NCBI GenBank assembly: GCA_031459615.1
Contig: JAVKIE010000010.1
Span: 19,469-83,468 of the forward strand
DNA: 64,000 bases
Reading direction: 5' to 3'
From: Calidihabitans tengchongensis
Lineage (GTDB): Bacteria > Sysuimicrobiota > Sysuimicrobiia > Sysuimicrobiales > Kaftiobacteriaceae
Shown: piece after piece, positions 19,645 through 27,719 of the stretch
How positions within the stretch are numbered: the first letter of the stretch is position 1
Layout of the letters: the number at the start of each line of letters is the position of its first letter
The notes under the pieces: generated by a model
The model's input: the letters and a program-made list of their open reading frames with translations, nothing else
Databases searched by the model: none
Told to the model about the DNA's origin: nothing
Position numbers and translations under genes: made by a program

Positions 19645-20751
19645 ATGAGCGTGCGCGACACCCGGGCGGCGGTGGACGCCCGCCACCGGACCCTGGGCCT
19701 GTCGGACCAGGACGTCCTGGACATGTACTACTACATCGCCCTGGCGCGGGCGCTGGACGAGCGCATGTGGGTCCTGCAGCGCGCCGGCAAGGCGATGTTC
19801 GTGATTTCCGGCCCCGGCCACGAAGGCTGCCAGGTGGGCGCCATGTGGCCGATGGACAAGCAGCGCGACTGGTTCGTGCCGTTTTACCGGTCCATTGCGG
19901 CCTGCCTGGTCAAGGGCATGTCGCCCACCGAGATCCTCCTGGGCCTGCTGGCCCGGGCCCCCGACCCCAGCAGCGGCGGCCGCCAGATGCCCGGCCACTA
20001 CGGCCACCCGCGCTACAAGATCCTGTCCACCAGCAGCCCCGTGGGCACCCAGTACCCCCACGCGGTGGGCATCGCCTACGCCGCCAAGCTGCGCCGGACC
20101 GGCGAGATCACCATGGTGGCCGTGGGCGACGGCGGCACCAGCGAGGGTGACTGGCACGAGGCTCTCAACTGGGCCGGCGTGCACCGGCTGCCGGTGATCT
20201 TCGTGGTGGAGAACAACTTCTACGCCATCTCGGTGCCGTTCCACAAGCAGGTGGCCGGCGGCAGCATCGCCGCCCGGGCGGCGGGCTACGGCATGCCGGG
20301 AGTGGTGGCCGACGGGAGCGACGTGCTGGAGTGCTACCGGGTGGCCCGGGAGGCCTACGAGCGGGCCCGGCGGGGCGAGGGCCCCACGCTGATCGAGTAC
20401 CGGGTGCAGCGGCTGGGCTCCCACAGCAGCGACGACCAGCAGGAGCGCTACCGGCCCAAGGACGAGATCGAAGCCGCCCGCCGCCAGGATCCGCTGGTCA
20501 CCTTCCGGGAGTACCTGGAGCAGGTGGGGGTCCTCACCGACGAGCGCCTGCGGGCCATCCAGGAGCGGGTGCGCCGCGAGGTGGACGAGGCCACCGACGC
20601 CGCCGAGCGCGCGCCGCTGCCCGAGCCCGAGTCGGCGGCCCGCTACGTCTACGCGCCGCCGCAGGACGACCCGGTCTTCTGGACCGGGGTCACCCCGCCG
20701 GGGGCGTGGCGCGGGTCGCCCGACTTCCCCTGGCTGCGGCGGGAGGAGTGA
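19645..20751 (+). CDS. bkdAA: 2-oxoacid dehydrogenase E1 alpha subunit (branched-chain type)
   Basis: 368 aa from ATG 19645. BCKDH-type blocks: YIALARALDERMWVLQRAGK, SGPGHEGCQVGAMWPMD, GRQMPGHYG, and the TPP motif GDGGTSEGDWHEALNWAG...VENNFYAIS. C-terminal SHSSDDQQERYR, around the regulated loop of the family. TPP decarboxylase subunit for branched-chain 2-oxoacids (substrate assigned by similarity of blocks). E1beta follows 12 bp later. Confidence 0.92.
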   Translation: MSVRDTRAAVDARHRTLGLSDQDVLDMYYYIALARALDERMWVLQRAGKAMFVISGPGHEGCQVGAMWPMDKQRDWFVPFYRSIAACLVKGMSPTEILLGLLARAPDPSSGGRQMPGHYGHPRYKILSTSSPVGTQYPHAVGIAYAAKLRRTGEITMVAVGDGGTSEGDWHEALNWAGVHRLPVIFVVENNFYAISVPFHKQVAGGSIAARAAGYGMPGVVADGSDVLECYRVAREAYERARRGEGPTLIEYRVQRLGSHSSDDQQERYRPKDEIEAARRQDPLVTFREYLEQVGVLTDERLRAIQERVRREVDEATDAAERAPLPEPESAARYVYAPPQDDPVFWTGVTPPGAWRGSPDFPWLRREE

Positions 20752-20763
20752 GGAGGGAGGGCC

Positions 20764-21747
20764 ATGGCCGAGCTGCGCTACGTGGATGCGCTGAACCGGG
20801 CCCACCACGAGGAGATGGAGCGCGATGAGCGGGTGGTGGTCCTGGGCGAGGACGTGGGCCGCAAGGGAGGCGTGTTCGGGGTCACGGCCGGCCTGTACGA
20901 GAAGTTCGGCGAGGAGCGGGTGATCGACTCGCCGCTGGCCGAGTCGTCCATCGTGGGCGTGGCCATCGGGATGGCCGCCAACGGGCTGCTGCCCATCGCC
21001 GAGATCCAGTTTGCCGACTTCATCCACCCGGCCTTCGACCAGATCGTCAGCGAGGCGGCCCGGATGCGCTACCGGTCCAACAACGCTTTCGGCTGCCCGC
21101 TGGTCATCCGCACGCCCTACGGGGGATCCCACGGCACCGCCCTGTACCACTCCCAGTCCATCGAGGCATTCTACGCTCACGTGCCGGGGCTGAAGGTGGT
21201 GGCCCCCTCCACCCCGTACGACGCCAAGGGCATGCTCAAAGCCGCGGTGCGCGACCCCGACCCGGTGCTGTTCTTGGAGCACAAGCGCATGTACCGCCTG
21301 GTGCGGGGGGAGGTGCCCGACGAGGACTACATCGTCCCCCTGGGCCCGGCGGTGGTGCGCCGGGAAGGCACCGACCTGTCGGTGTTCGCCTACGGGTGGA
21401 TGCTGCACGAGTCGCTGCAGGCGGCCGACCTGCTGGCCCAGGAAGGGATCAGCGTCGAGGTGGTGGACCTGCGCAGCCTGCGGCCGCTGGACAAGGAGAC
21501 GATCCTGCGGTCGGTGGCCAAGACCAACCGGGCGCTGATCGTGTACGAAGACAACCGCTTCGGCGGGTTCGGAGCCGAGGTGGCCGCGCTGATCGCCGAG
21601 GAGGCGTTCGAGAGCCTGGACGCGCCGGTGATGCGGCTGGGCGGCCCCGACGTGCCCGGGATCCCGTACAGCAAGCCGCTGGAGGAGTGGTTCTACCCGA
21701 CGCGGGACCGCATTGCCGCGGCCATGCGCCGGCTGGCGGCGTACTGA
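20764..21747 (+). CDS. bkdAB: 2-oxoacid dehydrogenase E1 beta subunit (branched-chain type)
   Basis: 327 aa from ATG 20764 with GGAGGGAGGG upstream. Blocks: LGEDVGRKGGVFGVTAGLYE, DSPLAESSIVGVAIGMA, QFADFIHPAFDQIVSEAARM, and TPYGGSHGTALYHSQSIEA, the form common in branched-chain enzymes. C-terminal domain: VVDLRSLRPLDKETILRSV. Forms alpha2beta2 with the upstream E1alpha. It differs clearly from the E1beta at 585-1568, so the two complexes are not recent duplicates. Confidence 0.93.
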   Translation: MAELRYVDALNRAHHEEMERDERVVVLGEDVGRKGGVFGVTAGLYEKFGEERVIDSPLAESSIVGVAIGMAANGLLPIAEIQFADFIHPAFDQIVSEAARMRYRSNNAFGCPLVIRTPYGGSHGTALYHSQSIEAFYAHVPGLKVVAPSTPYDAKGMLKAAVRDPDPVLFLEHKRMYRLVRGEVPDEDYIVPLGPAVVRREGTDLSVFAYGWMLHESLQAADLLAQEGISVEVVDLRSLRPLDKETILRSVAKTNRALIVYEDNRFGGFGAEVAALIAEEAFESLDAPVMRLGGPDVPGIPYSKPLEEWFYPTRDRIAAAMRRLAAY

Positions 21748-21774
21748 GACCGGGCCGGGAGGAGCACTGATCCC

Positions 21775-23061
21775 ATGCCCGTGGAAGTGAGGCTCCCCCA
21801 GCTGGGCGAGAGCACCTTTGAGGGCACCATCGGCCGCTGGCTGAAGAAGCCCGGCGACCGGGTGGAGCGCTTTGAGCCGCTGGTGGAGATCATCACCGAC
21901 AAGGTCAACGTGGAGATGCCGGCCCCGGTGGGCGGCGTCCTCACCCAGATCCTGGTGCCCGAGGGCCAGACCGTGCCCGTGGGCACGCCCATCGCCCTGG
22001 TGGAGACCGCCGCCGCAGAGACCCCTGCCGCCGGGGTGCCGGCCGCCGCGGCCGCGCCTGCTCCGGAGCCCGCGCCGCCCCCCGCCGCCCCGCCGCCCGC
22101 CGAGGAGAAGGTGCGGCTGTCGCCGGTGGTGCGGCGCCTGGCCGAAGAGCACGGGATTCCTCTGGAGGAGGTGGCGCGGCTGCGGGGCAGCGGTGCCGGC
22201 GGCCGGGTGACCAAGGACGACCTGCTGCGCTACCTGCAGGCCCGGCAGGCTGGCCCCATGCCCGCTGTACCCGGCCCCGCGCCGGCCCCCGCCCCGCCGC
22301 CCGGGGCCCCGCCGGCGACCCCGGTTCCTCCCATCCCCCCGCCGGTGCTGCACCCGGGGGACCAGCTGCTCAAGCTCACCCCGCTGAGGCGCTCGGTGGC
22401 CCAGCGCATGGCCCAGTCCAAGCGGGAGATTCCCCACGCCTACGGGGTCATCGAGGTGGATATGACCGCCCTGGTCCGCTGGCGGGAGGCCCACAAAGAC
22501 CAGTGGCGGGCCCGGGAAGGCGTGAACATCACCTACACGGCCTTCTTTGTCCGCGCCGCCGTGGAGGCCCTGAAGGCGTTTCCCATCGTCAACTCCACGT
22601 GGAGCGACGAGGGCATCATCCTGCGGCGGGCCATCAACATCGGGATCGGGATCGCCCTGGACGAGGGTCTCGTGGTGGCGGTGATCAAGCAGGCGGACCA
22701 GAAAAACCTGGTGGGCATTGCCCGGGAGCTGGAGGAGCTGGGCCGGCGGGCGCGGGAGGGCACCCTGACCCTCGACGACGTGCAGGGGGGGACGTTCACC
22801 ATCACGAACCCCGGCGTGTTCGGCTCCATCTGGTCGATGCCGATCATCGTGCCGGGGCAGGCGGCCATCCTGGCCACCGACGCCATCGTCAAGCGGCCGG
22901 TGGTGCGGGGTGACGCCATCGCCATCCGGGACATCATGCACCTGGGACTGGCGTTCGACCACCGGATCTTTGACGGAGCCGTCGCCGACCGCTTCCTGCA
23001 CCGCATCCGGGAAAAGCTGGAGGGGTTTGCGGGCGGGGACGCGGCCCTGACGGATTTCTGA
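21775..23061 (+). CDS. bkdB: Dihydrolipoamide acyltransferase (E2, branched-chain type)
   Basis: 428 aa. One lipoyl domain (residues 1-80; lipoyl Lys in IITDKVNVEMPAP), an Ala/Pro linker, a subunit-binding domain (VRRLAEEHGIPLEEVARLRG, about 118-155), a second Pro-rich linker and the catalytic domain (about 195-428) with LTPLRRSVAQRMAQSK and the active-site motif DHRIFDGAVADRF. Transfers the acyl group to CoA and forms the complex core. The lipoyl synthase gene follows, which matches its cofactor need. Confidence 0.94.
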   Translation: MPVEVRLPQLGESTFEGTIGRWLKKPGDRVERFEPLVEIITDKVNVEMPAPVGGVLTQILVPEGQTVPVGTPIALVETAAAETPAAGVPAAAAAPAPEPAPPPAAPPPAEEKVRLSPVVRRLAEEHGIPLEEVARLRGSGAGGRVTKDDLLRYLQARQAGPMPAVPGPAPAPAPPPGAPPATPVPPIPPPVLHPGDQLLKLTPLRRSVAQRMAQSKREIPHAYGVIEVDMTALVRWREAHKDQWRAREGVNITYTAFFVRAAVEALKAFPIVNSTWSDEGIILRRAINIGIGIALDEGLVVAVIKQADQKNLVGIARELEELGRRAREGTLTLDDVQGGTFTITNPGVFGSIWSMPIIVPGQAAILATDAIVKRPVVRGDAIAIRDIMHLGLAFDHRIFDGAVADRFLHRIREKLEGFAGGDAALTDF

Positions 23062-23111
23062 CGCAGCCGCGGGTCGGGCGCGGCACCGCGACGCGGGGAC
23101 ACACGGCATCT

Positions 23112-23150
23112 CCCTCGCCCCCGTAAGGGGGAGAGGGTCAGGGTGAGGGG
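23112..23150 (+). repeat. CCCTC/GAGGG palindromic repeat supplying an SD
   Basis: CCCTCgCCCCC (23112-23122), GTAA loop, GGGGGaGAGGG (23127-23137), then TCAGGGTGAGGGGG running into the lipA ATG at 23155. The 3' tail doubles as ribosome site. The same architecture occurs before lptF (54908-54944). Confidence 0.75.
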
Positions 23151-23154
23151 GACG

Positions 23155-24060
23155 ATGGCGGTCACCGGTCAGACCTCGCAGCGTCCGGAGTGGCTGAAGG
23201 CCCGGTTGCCGGGCGGGCCCAACTACCGCGATCTCGTGCAGATCATGCGCACCCAGGCGCTGCACACGGTCTGCGAGGAGGCCCGCTGTCCGAACATCGG
23301 CGACTGCTGGGAGCGGCGCACCGCCACCTTCCTGGTCCTGGGCAACCTGTGCACCCGCAACTGCGCCTACTGCGCCATCGCCCACGGCCTGCCCACCGAA
23401 CTGGACTGGCAGGAGCCCGAGCGGGTGGCGCGGGCGGTGGCGGCCATGGGCCTGCGCCACGCGGTGATCACCTCGGTGAACCGCGACGACCTGGCCGACG
23501 GCGGCGCCGCCATCTTCGCCGCCACCATCCGCCGCATCCACCAGTACCTGCCCGAGTGCACCGTGGAGGTGCTGATCCCCGACTTCAAGGGAGACCCCCG
23601 CGCCCTGCAGACGGTCCTGGATGCCGGGCCGGAGATCCTGGGACACAACATCGAGACCGTCCCCCGGGTCTTCCGGGTGGTCCGGCACGGCGGCAGCTAC
23701 GCCCGGTCGCTGGAGCTGCTGCGTCGGGCGAAGGAGTGGGGCTACACCGCCTTCACCAAGAGCGGCATCATCCTGGGGATGGGGGAGACCTGGGACGAGC
23801 TGCTCCAGACCATGGCGGACCTGCGGGCGGTGGACTGCGACATCCTCACCCTCGGCCAGTACCTCCGGCCGGGTCCGGACTACCACCCCATCGACCGCTA
23901 CTACACCCCGCAGGAGTTCGCCGAGCTCAAGCGGATCGGGCTCGCCATGGGCTTCCGCTATGTGGAGTCGGGGCCCCTGGTGCGGTCCTCCTATCACGCC
24001 GACGAGCAGGCCCGCGCCGTCCGCGCCCTGCGGGCCCGCATCGGGTACGCCGCCACCTGA
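23155..24060 (+). CDS. lipA: Lipoyl synthase
   Basis: About 301 aa from ATG 23155 (an in-frame GTG lies at 23143). Radical SAM enzyme that inserts two sulfurs into octanoyl groups on E2. Auxiliary cluster motif CEEARCPNIGDC and radical SAM motif CTRNCAYCAI are present, with RRTATFLVLG between them; the C-terminus has VESGPLVRSSYHADEQ with the conserved RSSYHA. It needs Fe-S clusters, likely from the suf operon. Its SD comes from a dispersed palindromic repeat. Confidence 0.96.
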   Translation: MAVTGQTSQRPEWLKARLPGGPNYRDLVQIMRTQALHTVCEEARCPNIGDCWERRTATFLVLGNLCTRNCAYCAIAHGLPTELDWQEPERVARAVAAMGLRHAVITSVNRDDLADGGAAIFAATIRRIHQYLPECTVEVLIPDFKGDPRALQTVLDAGPEILGHNIETVPRVFRVVRHGGSYARSLELLRRAKEWGYTAFTKSGIILGMGETWDELLQTMADLRAVDCDILTLGQYLRPGPDYHPIDRYYTPQEFAELKRIGLAMGFRYVESGPLVRSSYHADEQARAVRALRARIGYAAT

Positions 24061-24122
24061 CGCCGCCGGCCCCCCTGCCGACGCCAGCCGCCGGTCCGTG
24101 AGCTCCAGTTGGCGCCGACCTG

Positions 24123-24151
24123 CGGACAGGACACCCGCCGCCGGCGATACT
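24123..24151 (+). promoter_or_regulatory. Candidate promoter upstream of the 24187 gene
   Basis: CGGACA (24123-24128), a 17-bp spacer and GATACT (24146-24151), each 4/6 to consensus, 35 bp before the ATG at 24187. Confidence 0.4.
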
Positions 24152-24186
24152 GGGTCCGCACAGGCGGGAGGCGGGGAGCGTGGACG

Positions 24187-24576
24187 ATGAGCGGCAGTGC
24201 GGCGGTGGAGGCCGGGGGCCCTGCGTGCGCGGAGCGGGCCGATGACCTGGCGCACCTGGTGTACCGGATCACCTGGAAATTCATGCACAGTGACCCCACC
24301 CTGGCCCAGCGGATGCGGGCGGCGGCGATCACCCTCGCCGCCTGCCTGCGGGCGCGGGACCGGGGGGTGGCGGCCGGCTGGCTGGCGAGCCAGGCCGCCG
24401 TGGCGTTGGGCGAACTGGAGTGTTGCGCCCACCTGGGCCGGCGGATCGGGGTGCTGGGGGAGACGGACCGGCGGCGGATGGACGCCCTGCGGGAGGAGGT
24501 GTCGCAGGCGGTGGCGCGGGAGGTGGGGGAAGCCGCCGCGGCGGCTGTGCCCCACCCGAAGGGGGGCGGTCGCTGA
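24187..24576 (+). CDS. Divergent four-helix-bundle (S23/IVP-like) protein
   Basis: 129 aa from ATG 24187. All-helical; the spacing of LVYRITWKFM, MRAAAITLAACL and ASQAAVALGELECCAHLGRRIGVL follows the four-helix-bundle family (RAA-SI-N region, then A-GSL-ELE-L). The usual NIAEG motif is absent, so it is a distant member. Unlike the copies at 56968 and 61911 it has no clear bracketing repeat arms. Its TGA overlaps the next ATG (TGATG), implying coupled translation with a small zinc-ribbon-like protein. Function unknown. Confidence 0.5.
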   Translation: MSGSAAVEAGGPACAERADDLAHLVYRITWKFMHSDPTLAQRMRAAAITLAACLRARDRGVAAGWLASQAAVALGELECCAHLGRRIGVLGETDRRRMDALREEVSQAVAREVGEAAAAAVPHPKGGGR

Positions 24577-24914
24577 TGCGTCGGTTGCGGGACGGCCGGC
24601 CGCCCGGGTGCGACCATCTGCCCGGCGACCTCTTCGCCGAGGACGGGTTCCGCGATCCGGCGACGGTGGTGGAGTGCATCCACTGCGGCCGCCGGTTTGC
24701 CCTGGGTGACGCGGTGTGGGTGCCGCTGCCGGGAGATCCCGTCGTGGCGGGCCTGTGGAGCTGCGCGCACTTCCCCGACTGCGACGGGACCCTGATCGAC
24801 TTCGTCCCCGTCCGCCAGCGGCCGCGCGGTCAGGGCCGGCCGGGAGCGGTCCCTCCCGCAGGACCGCGGCGTGGGCGCCGGCGAACATCGAGTGATGGTG
24901 ATCGCTGTCATTGA
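24576..24914 (+). CDS. Small Cys-rich (zinc-ribbon-like) hypothetical protein
   Basis: 112 aa from ATG 24576, overlapping the upstream stop by one base. Contains VECIHCGRRF and WSCAHFPDCDGTLIDFVP, so four cysteines in two pairs that could bind zinc. The C-terminal 30 residues are Arg/Pro/Gly-rich and probably disordered. No family is recognised. Translational coupling with the helical protein before it suggests a functional pair. Confidence 0.6.
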   Translation: MRRLRDGRPPGCDHLPGDLFAEDGFRDPATVVECIHCGRRFALGDAVWVPLPGDPVVAGLWSCAHFPDCDGTLIDFVPVRQRPRGQGRPGAVPPAGPRRGRRRTSSDGDRCH

Positions 24915-24927
24915 GGAGGGAGCGCGC

Positions 24928-25308
24928 GTGCAGAGGGACGTCATCTCCACCGAGTCGGCTCCGCGGGCCATCGGGCCCTACTCCCAGGCCATCCGCGCCA
25001 ACGGATTCGTGTTCCTGTCCGGGCAGATCGCCCTGGACCCTCTCACCGGACAGGTGGTGGGCCAGGACGTCAAGACCCAGACCCGCCGCGTGCTCGACAA
25101 CATTGCGGCGGTGCTGGCGGCGGCCGGATCGTCGCTGGACAAGGTGGTCAAGTGCACCGTCTTCCTCAAGGACATGAACGACTTCGGGCCCATGAACGAG
25201 GAGTACGGCAGCTACTTCAAAGAACTGCCGCCGGCCCGCACCACGGTGCAGGTGGCCCGGCTGCCCCGCGACGCCCTGGTGGAAATCGAGGTGATCGCCC
25301 TGGCGTAG
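24928..25308 (+). CDS. ridA: RidA family enamine/imine deaminase
   Basis: 126 aa from GTG 24928 with GAGGAGG eight bases upstream. YjgF/RidA trimer family: STESAPRAIGPYSQAI, FLSGQIALDP, VKCTVFLKDMNDFGPMNEEY and the substrate-binding Arg in PPARTTVQVARLPRDALVEIEVIA. Hydrolyses reactive 2-aminoacrylate-type intermediates from PLP enzymes. A hairpin at 25374 may end its transcript before the AT-rich island. Confidence 0.95.
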   Translation: MQRDVISTESAPRAIGPYSQAIRANGFVFLSGQIALDPLTGQVVGQDVKTQTRRVLDNIAAVLAAAGSSLDKVVKCTVFLKDMNDFGPMNEEYGSYFKELPPARTTVQVARLPRDALVEIEVIALA

Positions 25309-25373
25309 GCAGCAGGACCGGGCATATGGAGCCAGGGAGGATGAAACCCGGGTCAGGTAATGCTCCCCCCTAC

Positions 25374-25391
25374 GGGGCCGTCCGTGGCCCC
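25374..25391 (+). terminator. Hairpin downstream of ridA
   Basis: GGGGCC (25374-25379), loop GTCCGT, GGCCCC (25386-25391); a compact GC stem without a T-run. It marks the boundary to the AT-richer island and could be a weak terminator. Confidence 0.4.
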
Positions 25392-25509
25392 GCCTTGCCC
25401 ACCGGGAGCATAGACAGCGGTCCGCCTGCGCGGGGCCGTACCCGAACAGGAGTTTGGGCTCGTGCGCAGAAAAAAGTAGTGAACCAAGAATACATCTCGA
25501 GTCGGAGCT

Positions 25510-26511
25510 GTGAGGATGCGTTCGCCATTGTTCCTTGAGCGAGAACGTAGGGGCGTTCGTTGCACGGCCCGATTGTACGTTGGCTCAAGTGAGTCGATGC
25601 CCGAATTGCAAGACAATGAAGTAACGTTGACAGTTACTTCACCTCCGTACTGGAACGCCATAGACTACGATCGACACTCGCAAGATCCGACACAGTTCTA
25701 TAGAACGAGATCCTACAAGAGTGGATTCGACGAGTACGACTCGTACCTCGCCTGGTTAACGGCCGTCTTTAGGGAGGTGAGGCGAGTAACCCGCCCAGGC
25801 GGATACCTCGCGCTGGTGGTAGGTACAGTCCTGCACAGGGGCGTGCATTATCCTGTCCCTTTCGATGTGACGAGTCGTTTGGTGTCTGATGGCTGGAAGT
25901 TTCACCAGGATATTATCTGGCACAAGACGACCGCTGGAGTGAAGCGGGCAGGGGTCTTCATCCAGAAGCCGTACCCAGGGTACTACCACCCTAACATCAT
26001 GACCGAATATATCCTCACTTTTCGCAAGCCGGGAGATCCACTTTACCGTTTAGGTTCAAAGGCCCAGCGCGAGGCCTCGCGAGTCGAGGTTGGCGATCTC
26101 TTCGTAAAGGACATTGCCAACAACGTGTGGCACATCGCCCCGGTTCCCCCTGGCACTCTACGACATCCGTGCCCGTTTCCTGAGGAGATTCCCTGGCGAT
26201 TGATACAGCTCTTTTCACACGTGGGAGACATTGTGTTAGATCCCTTCCTTGGGTCGGGTCAGACTTCGAAAGTTGCTCTCTGGCTTGGCCGTCATGTGGT
26301 GGGATACGATACGATATCGGAGTACGTCCACTATGCGTATGCGCGGCTTAGCGAGCCGTTGTCAGTTCGTCCCATGCAGCTTGTGGCTGAATTCGCCAAG
26401 GTGAGTCTCAATGCGCCCCTGGGGGCCTCACCGCGGACGAGAAGGGCATCCAAAACTCGTCACGGTTCCGGGGTTCCTGCCCAGATGAAATTGGTGGTCA
26501 CGAACCAGTAG
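25510..26511 (+). CDS. Type II DNA methyltransferase (beta class, N4C/N6A)
   Basis: 333 aa from GTG 25510; ATG 25516 is an alternative start two codons in. Catalytic motif IV TSPPYWNAIDYD (near residue 43) precedes the AdoMet motif I DPFLGSGQTSKVALWLG (near residue 245), the beta-class order. A TSPPY motif favours N4-cytosine methylation, but N6-adenine is possible. The middle (GWKFHQDIIWHKTTAGVKRAG) matches methyltransferase motif VII/VIII regions. It pairs with the downstream endonuclease and protects its target sites; specificity cannot be read from sequence alone. Confidence 0.9.
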   Translation: MRMRSPLFLERERRGVRCTARLYVGSSESMPELQDNEVTLTVTSPPYWNAIDYDRHSQDPTQFYRTRSYKSGFDEYDSYLAWLTAVFREVRRVTRPGGYLALVVGTVLHRGVHYPVPFDVTSRLVSDGWKFHQDIIWHKTTAGVKRAGVFIQKPYPGYYHPNIMTEYILTFRKPGDPLYRLGSKAQREASRVEVGDLFVKDIANNVWHIAPVPPGTLRHPCPFPEEIPWRLIQLFSHVGDIVLDPFLGSGQTSKVALWLGRHVVGYDTISEYVHYAYARLSEPLSVRPMQLVAEFAKVSLNAPLGASPRTRRASKTRHGSGVPAQMKLVVTNQ

Positions 26512-26522
26512 TATCCCAGTGC

Positions 26523-26562
26523 TGAAGAAATGTCATGGCTTATGAAGAAGTGTCATGGCTTA
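26523..26562 (+). repeat. 20-bp tandem duplication over the endonuclease start
   Basis: TGAAGAAATGTCATGGCTTA (26523-26542) is repeated with one change (A to G) at 26543-26562. Each copy holds an ATG; only the second (26555) is in frame with the endonuclease, since the copies are 20 bp apart. Confidence 0.9.
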
Positions 26563-27196
26563 CGAGCGTGAGCGCGAGGGCTTCAGGTTGTTCCGTGATA
26601 GGTTGCGAGGTGATCCGGAACTCAGGGTTGAATTGGAGCGTGCTGTAGAAGAGATCCTGGACAAATATGACACTGCGATCCGAGAGAATCGTTTTGTTGT
26701 TGGCGGAGTAATAGAGCACATTGTCGGGGTGTCTCTTCGGGCTTGTGGAGTGGGAGTGCGTCACCGAGGGCTGACTTCTGCCGGAATTGACCTGATCTTT
26801 GAAGGAGATCCTGGCGGCTATTCCGTCAAGTCAATGTTTCGGGCTTCATCAACCCGGCTCGTCAATGTCCTGGGGCGTCCTCCCGTTCTTAGCGATTGGT
26901 GCGCGGGTACTCTTTTCCTCGTTCAGAGAGGTATCGTATACGCCGATCCTGAGCTTCCGTGGTGGAAACGCAATCTGCGCCATTGCGTACGGATTGCTGA
27001 GGACGCGCTTCAGATTCGCAGAGGGTGCGTGGAAAAGTTCATTTTAGAGGAGCCTGATTGGCTCGCGGAGTGCCGGCTTCCGGGTAGGCGTCGAGTGAGT
27101 TCGGGGACCAACATAGCATCTGCCGATCTGGCTGCCCAGGTGTTGATGCGTTACCACCGGTTGTTCGACCACCTCCCCGGGTTGATCGCACGCTAG
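26555..27196 (+). CDS. Probable type II restriction endonuclease (PD-(D/E)XK)
   Basis: 213 aa from ATG 26555. A helical N-terminus (residues 1-45) is followed by GGVIEHIVGVSLRACG and AGIDLIFEGDPGGYSVKSM, which fits a PD-(D/E)XK core: Glu in the first helix, Asp in GID, and SVK as the (D/E)XK variant. No specific endonuclease family is recognised. Its position right behind the methyltransferase and shared AT-rich composition support a cognate restriction enzyme. The start region is duplicated, which may limit or regulate translation. Confidence 0.75.
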   Translation: MAYEREREGFRLFRDRLRGDPELRVELERAVEEILDKYDTAIRENRFVVGGVIEHIVGVSLRACGVGVRHRGLTSAGIDLIFEGDPGGYSVKSMFRASSTRLVNVLGRPPVLSDWCAGTLFLVQRGIVYADPELPWWKRNLRHCVRIAEDALQIRRGCVEKFILEEPDWLAECRLPGRRRVSSGTNIASADLAAQVLMRYHRLFDHLPGLIAR

Positions 27197-27322
27197 GGTT
27201 TGCTGTGGATGTGAGCGGGCTGGTAGCCCCTGACCGCTCTGCCAGAGCGCGAACAGGGCGCGGTCATGACACCTGTGTTAGAATTATTTCACCGGCCGAG
27301 CAGGCGGTCCGGTTCTGCGAAC

Positions 27323-27397
27323 TGCGGGGTCGGCTAACGGGAAAGCCACCAGCCTTTGGAGCTGGGAATCCAGGTTCGAGTCCTGGCCCCGCAGCCA
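27323..27397 (+). tRNA. trnQ: tRNA-Gln (anticodon TTG)
   Basis: Cloverleaf read directly: acceptor TGCGGGG/CCCCGCA with the U1-A72 pair typical of tRNA-Gln, D arm GGCT...AGCC with GG in the loop, anticodon stem CCAGC/GCTGG with loop CTTTGGA (anticodon TTG), a 4-nt variable loop, T arm CCAGG-TTCGAGT-CCTGG, discriminator G and an encoded CCA (27395-27397). Reads CAA (and CAG by wobble). Confidence 0.95.
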
Positions 27398-27719
27398 CCC
27401 GCCGCGGCCGGCCGTCAGGCGCCGGGCCTTCCCCGACAGCAGCGTGCGGGAGAAGCGACCGTGGGCGATCGGTCTGGTCTTCCCGCGGCCAGTGCGGCGG
27501 ACGGGGGTGTCTGCAGAGGTCCTGATCTTCCCGGTCGCCACCGGCTCCCCGCACGTCCCGCAGGCCGCCGCGGAGAGAGGGGAGACGACGGAGGAGATCG
27601 GGTGTATCCTGCCCGCGCGCCGTCCTCTTCTGCTCCGTCGCGCCGCCCGCTACGTGGCCCGTGCGTCACGCCGCCGCGGTGCAGGTCCGCCAGCCCTGGA
27701 GCGACGAGGAGGGATCCGC
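27398..27719. other. 322-bp spacer, no gene seen
   Basis: Between tRNA-Gln and the PPOX-fold gene. Open frames here are extensions of the downstream gene or artefacts of reading the tRNA. A -10-like TATCCT lies near 27605-27610, and GAGGAGGG (27706-27713) is the downstream gene's ribosome site. Confidence 0.5.

Larger units (their letters stand above)
25440..27200. mobile_element. AT-richer restriction-modification island next to tRNA-Gln
   Basis: From about 25440 to 27200 base composition and codon use change visibly (A/T in third positions, codons such as aga, ata, tta), unlike the high-GC flanks. It holds only a DNA methyltransferase and a PD-(D/E)XK endonuclease and ends about 125 bp before a tRNA-Gln gene. 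No integrase and no convincing att repeats are visible. Acquisition by transfer is inferred from composition and gene type. Confidence 0.7.

Noticed and set aside
24061..24590. Inverted arms around the 24187 helical-bundle gene
   Set aside because: Only a short GCCCCCCT/AGGGGGGC match is seen, which is expected by chance here.
19297..24888. Very long open frame on the minus strand
   Set aside because: It lies opposite lpdA, the E1/E2 genes and lipA, whose products are clear. GC-rich third positions make such antisense frames open; the translation has no recognisable domain.
26535..26554. Earlier ATG codons (26535, 26542) as endonuclease start
   Set aside because: Both are out of frame with the PD-(D/E)XK-like protein, so 26555 is used.
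25386..27393. TGGCCCCGC direct repeat as an att site around the R-M island
   Set aside because: Nine bases shared with the tRNA 3' end is weak evidence in GC-rich DNA, and there is no integrase.
27264..27554. Minus-strand frames reading GQDSNLD-like peptide
   Set aside because: This is the familiar false protein from translating the antisense of a tRNA gene (here tRNA-Gln).
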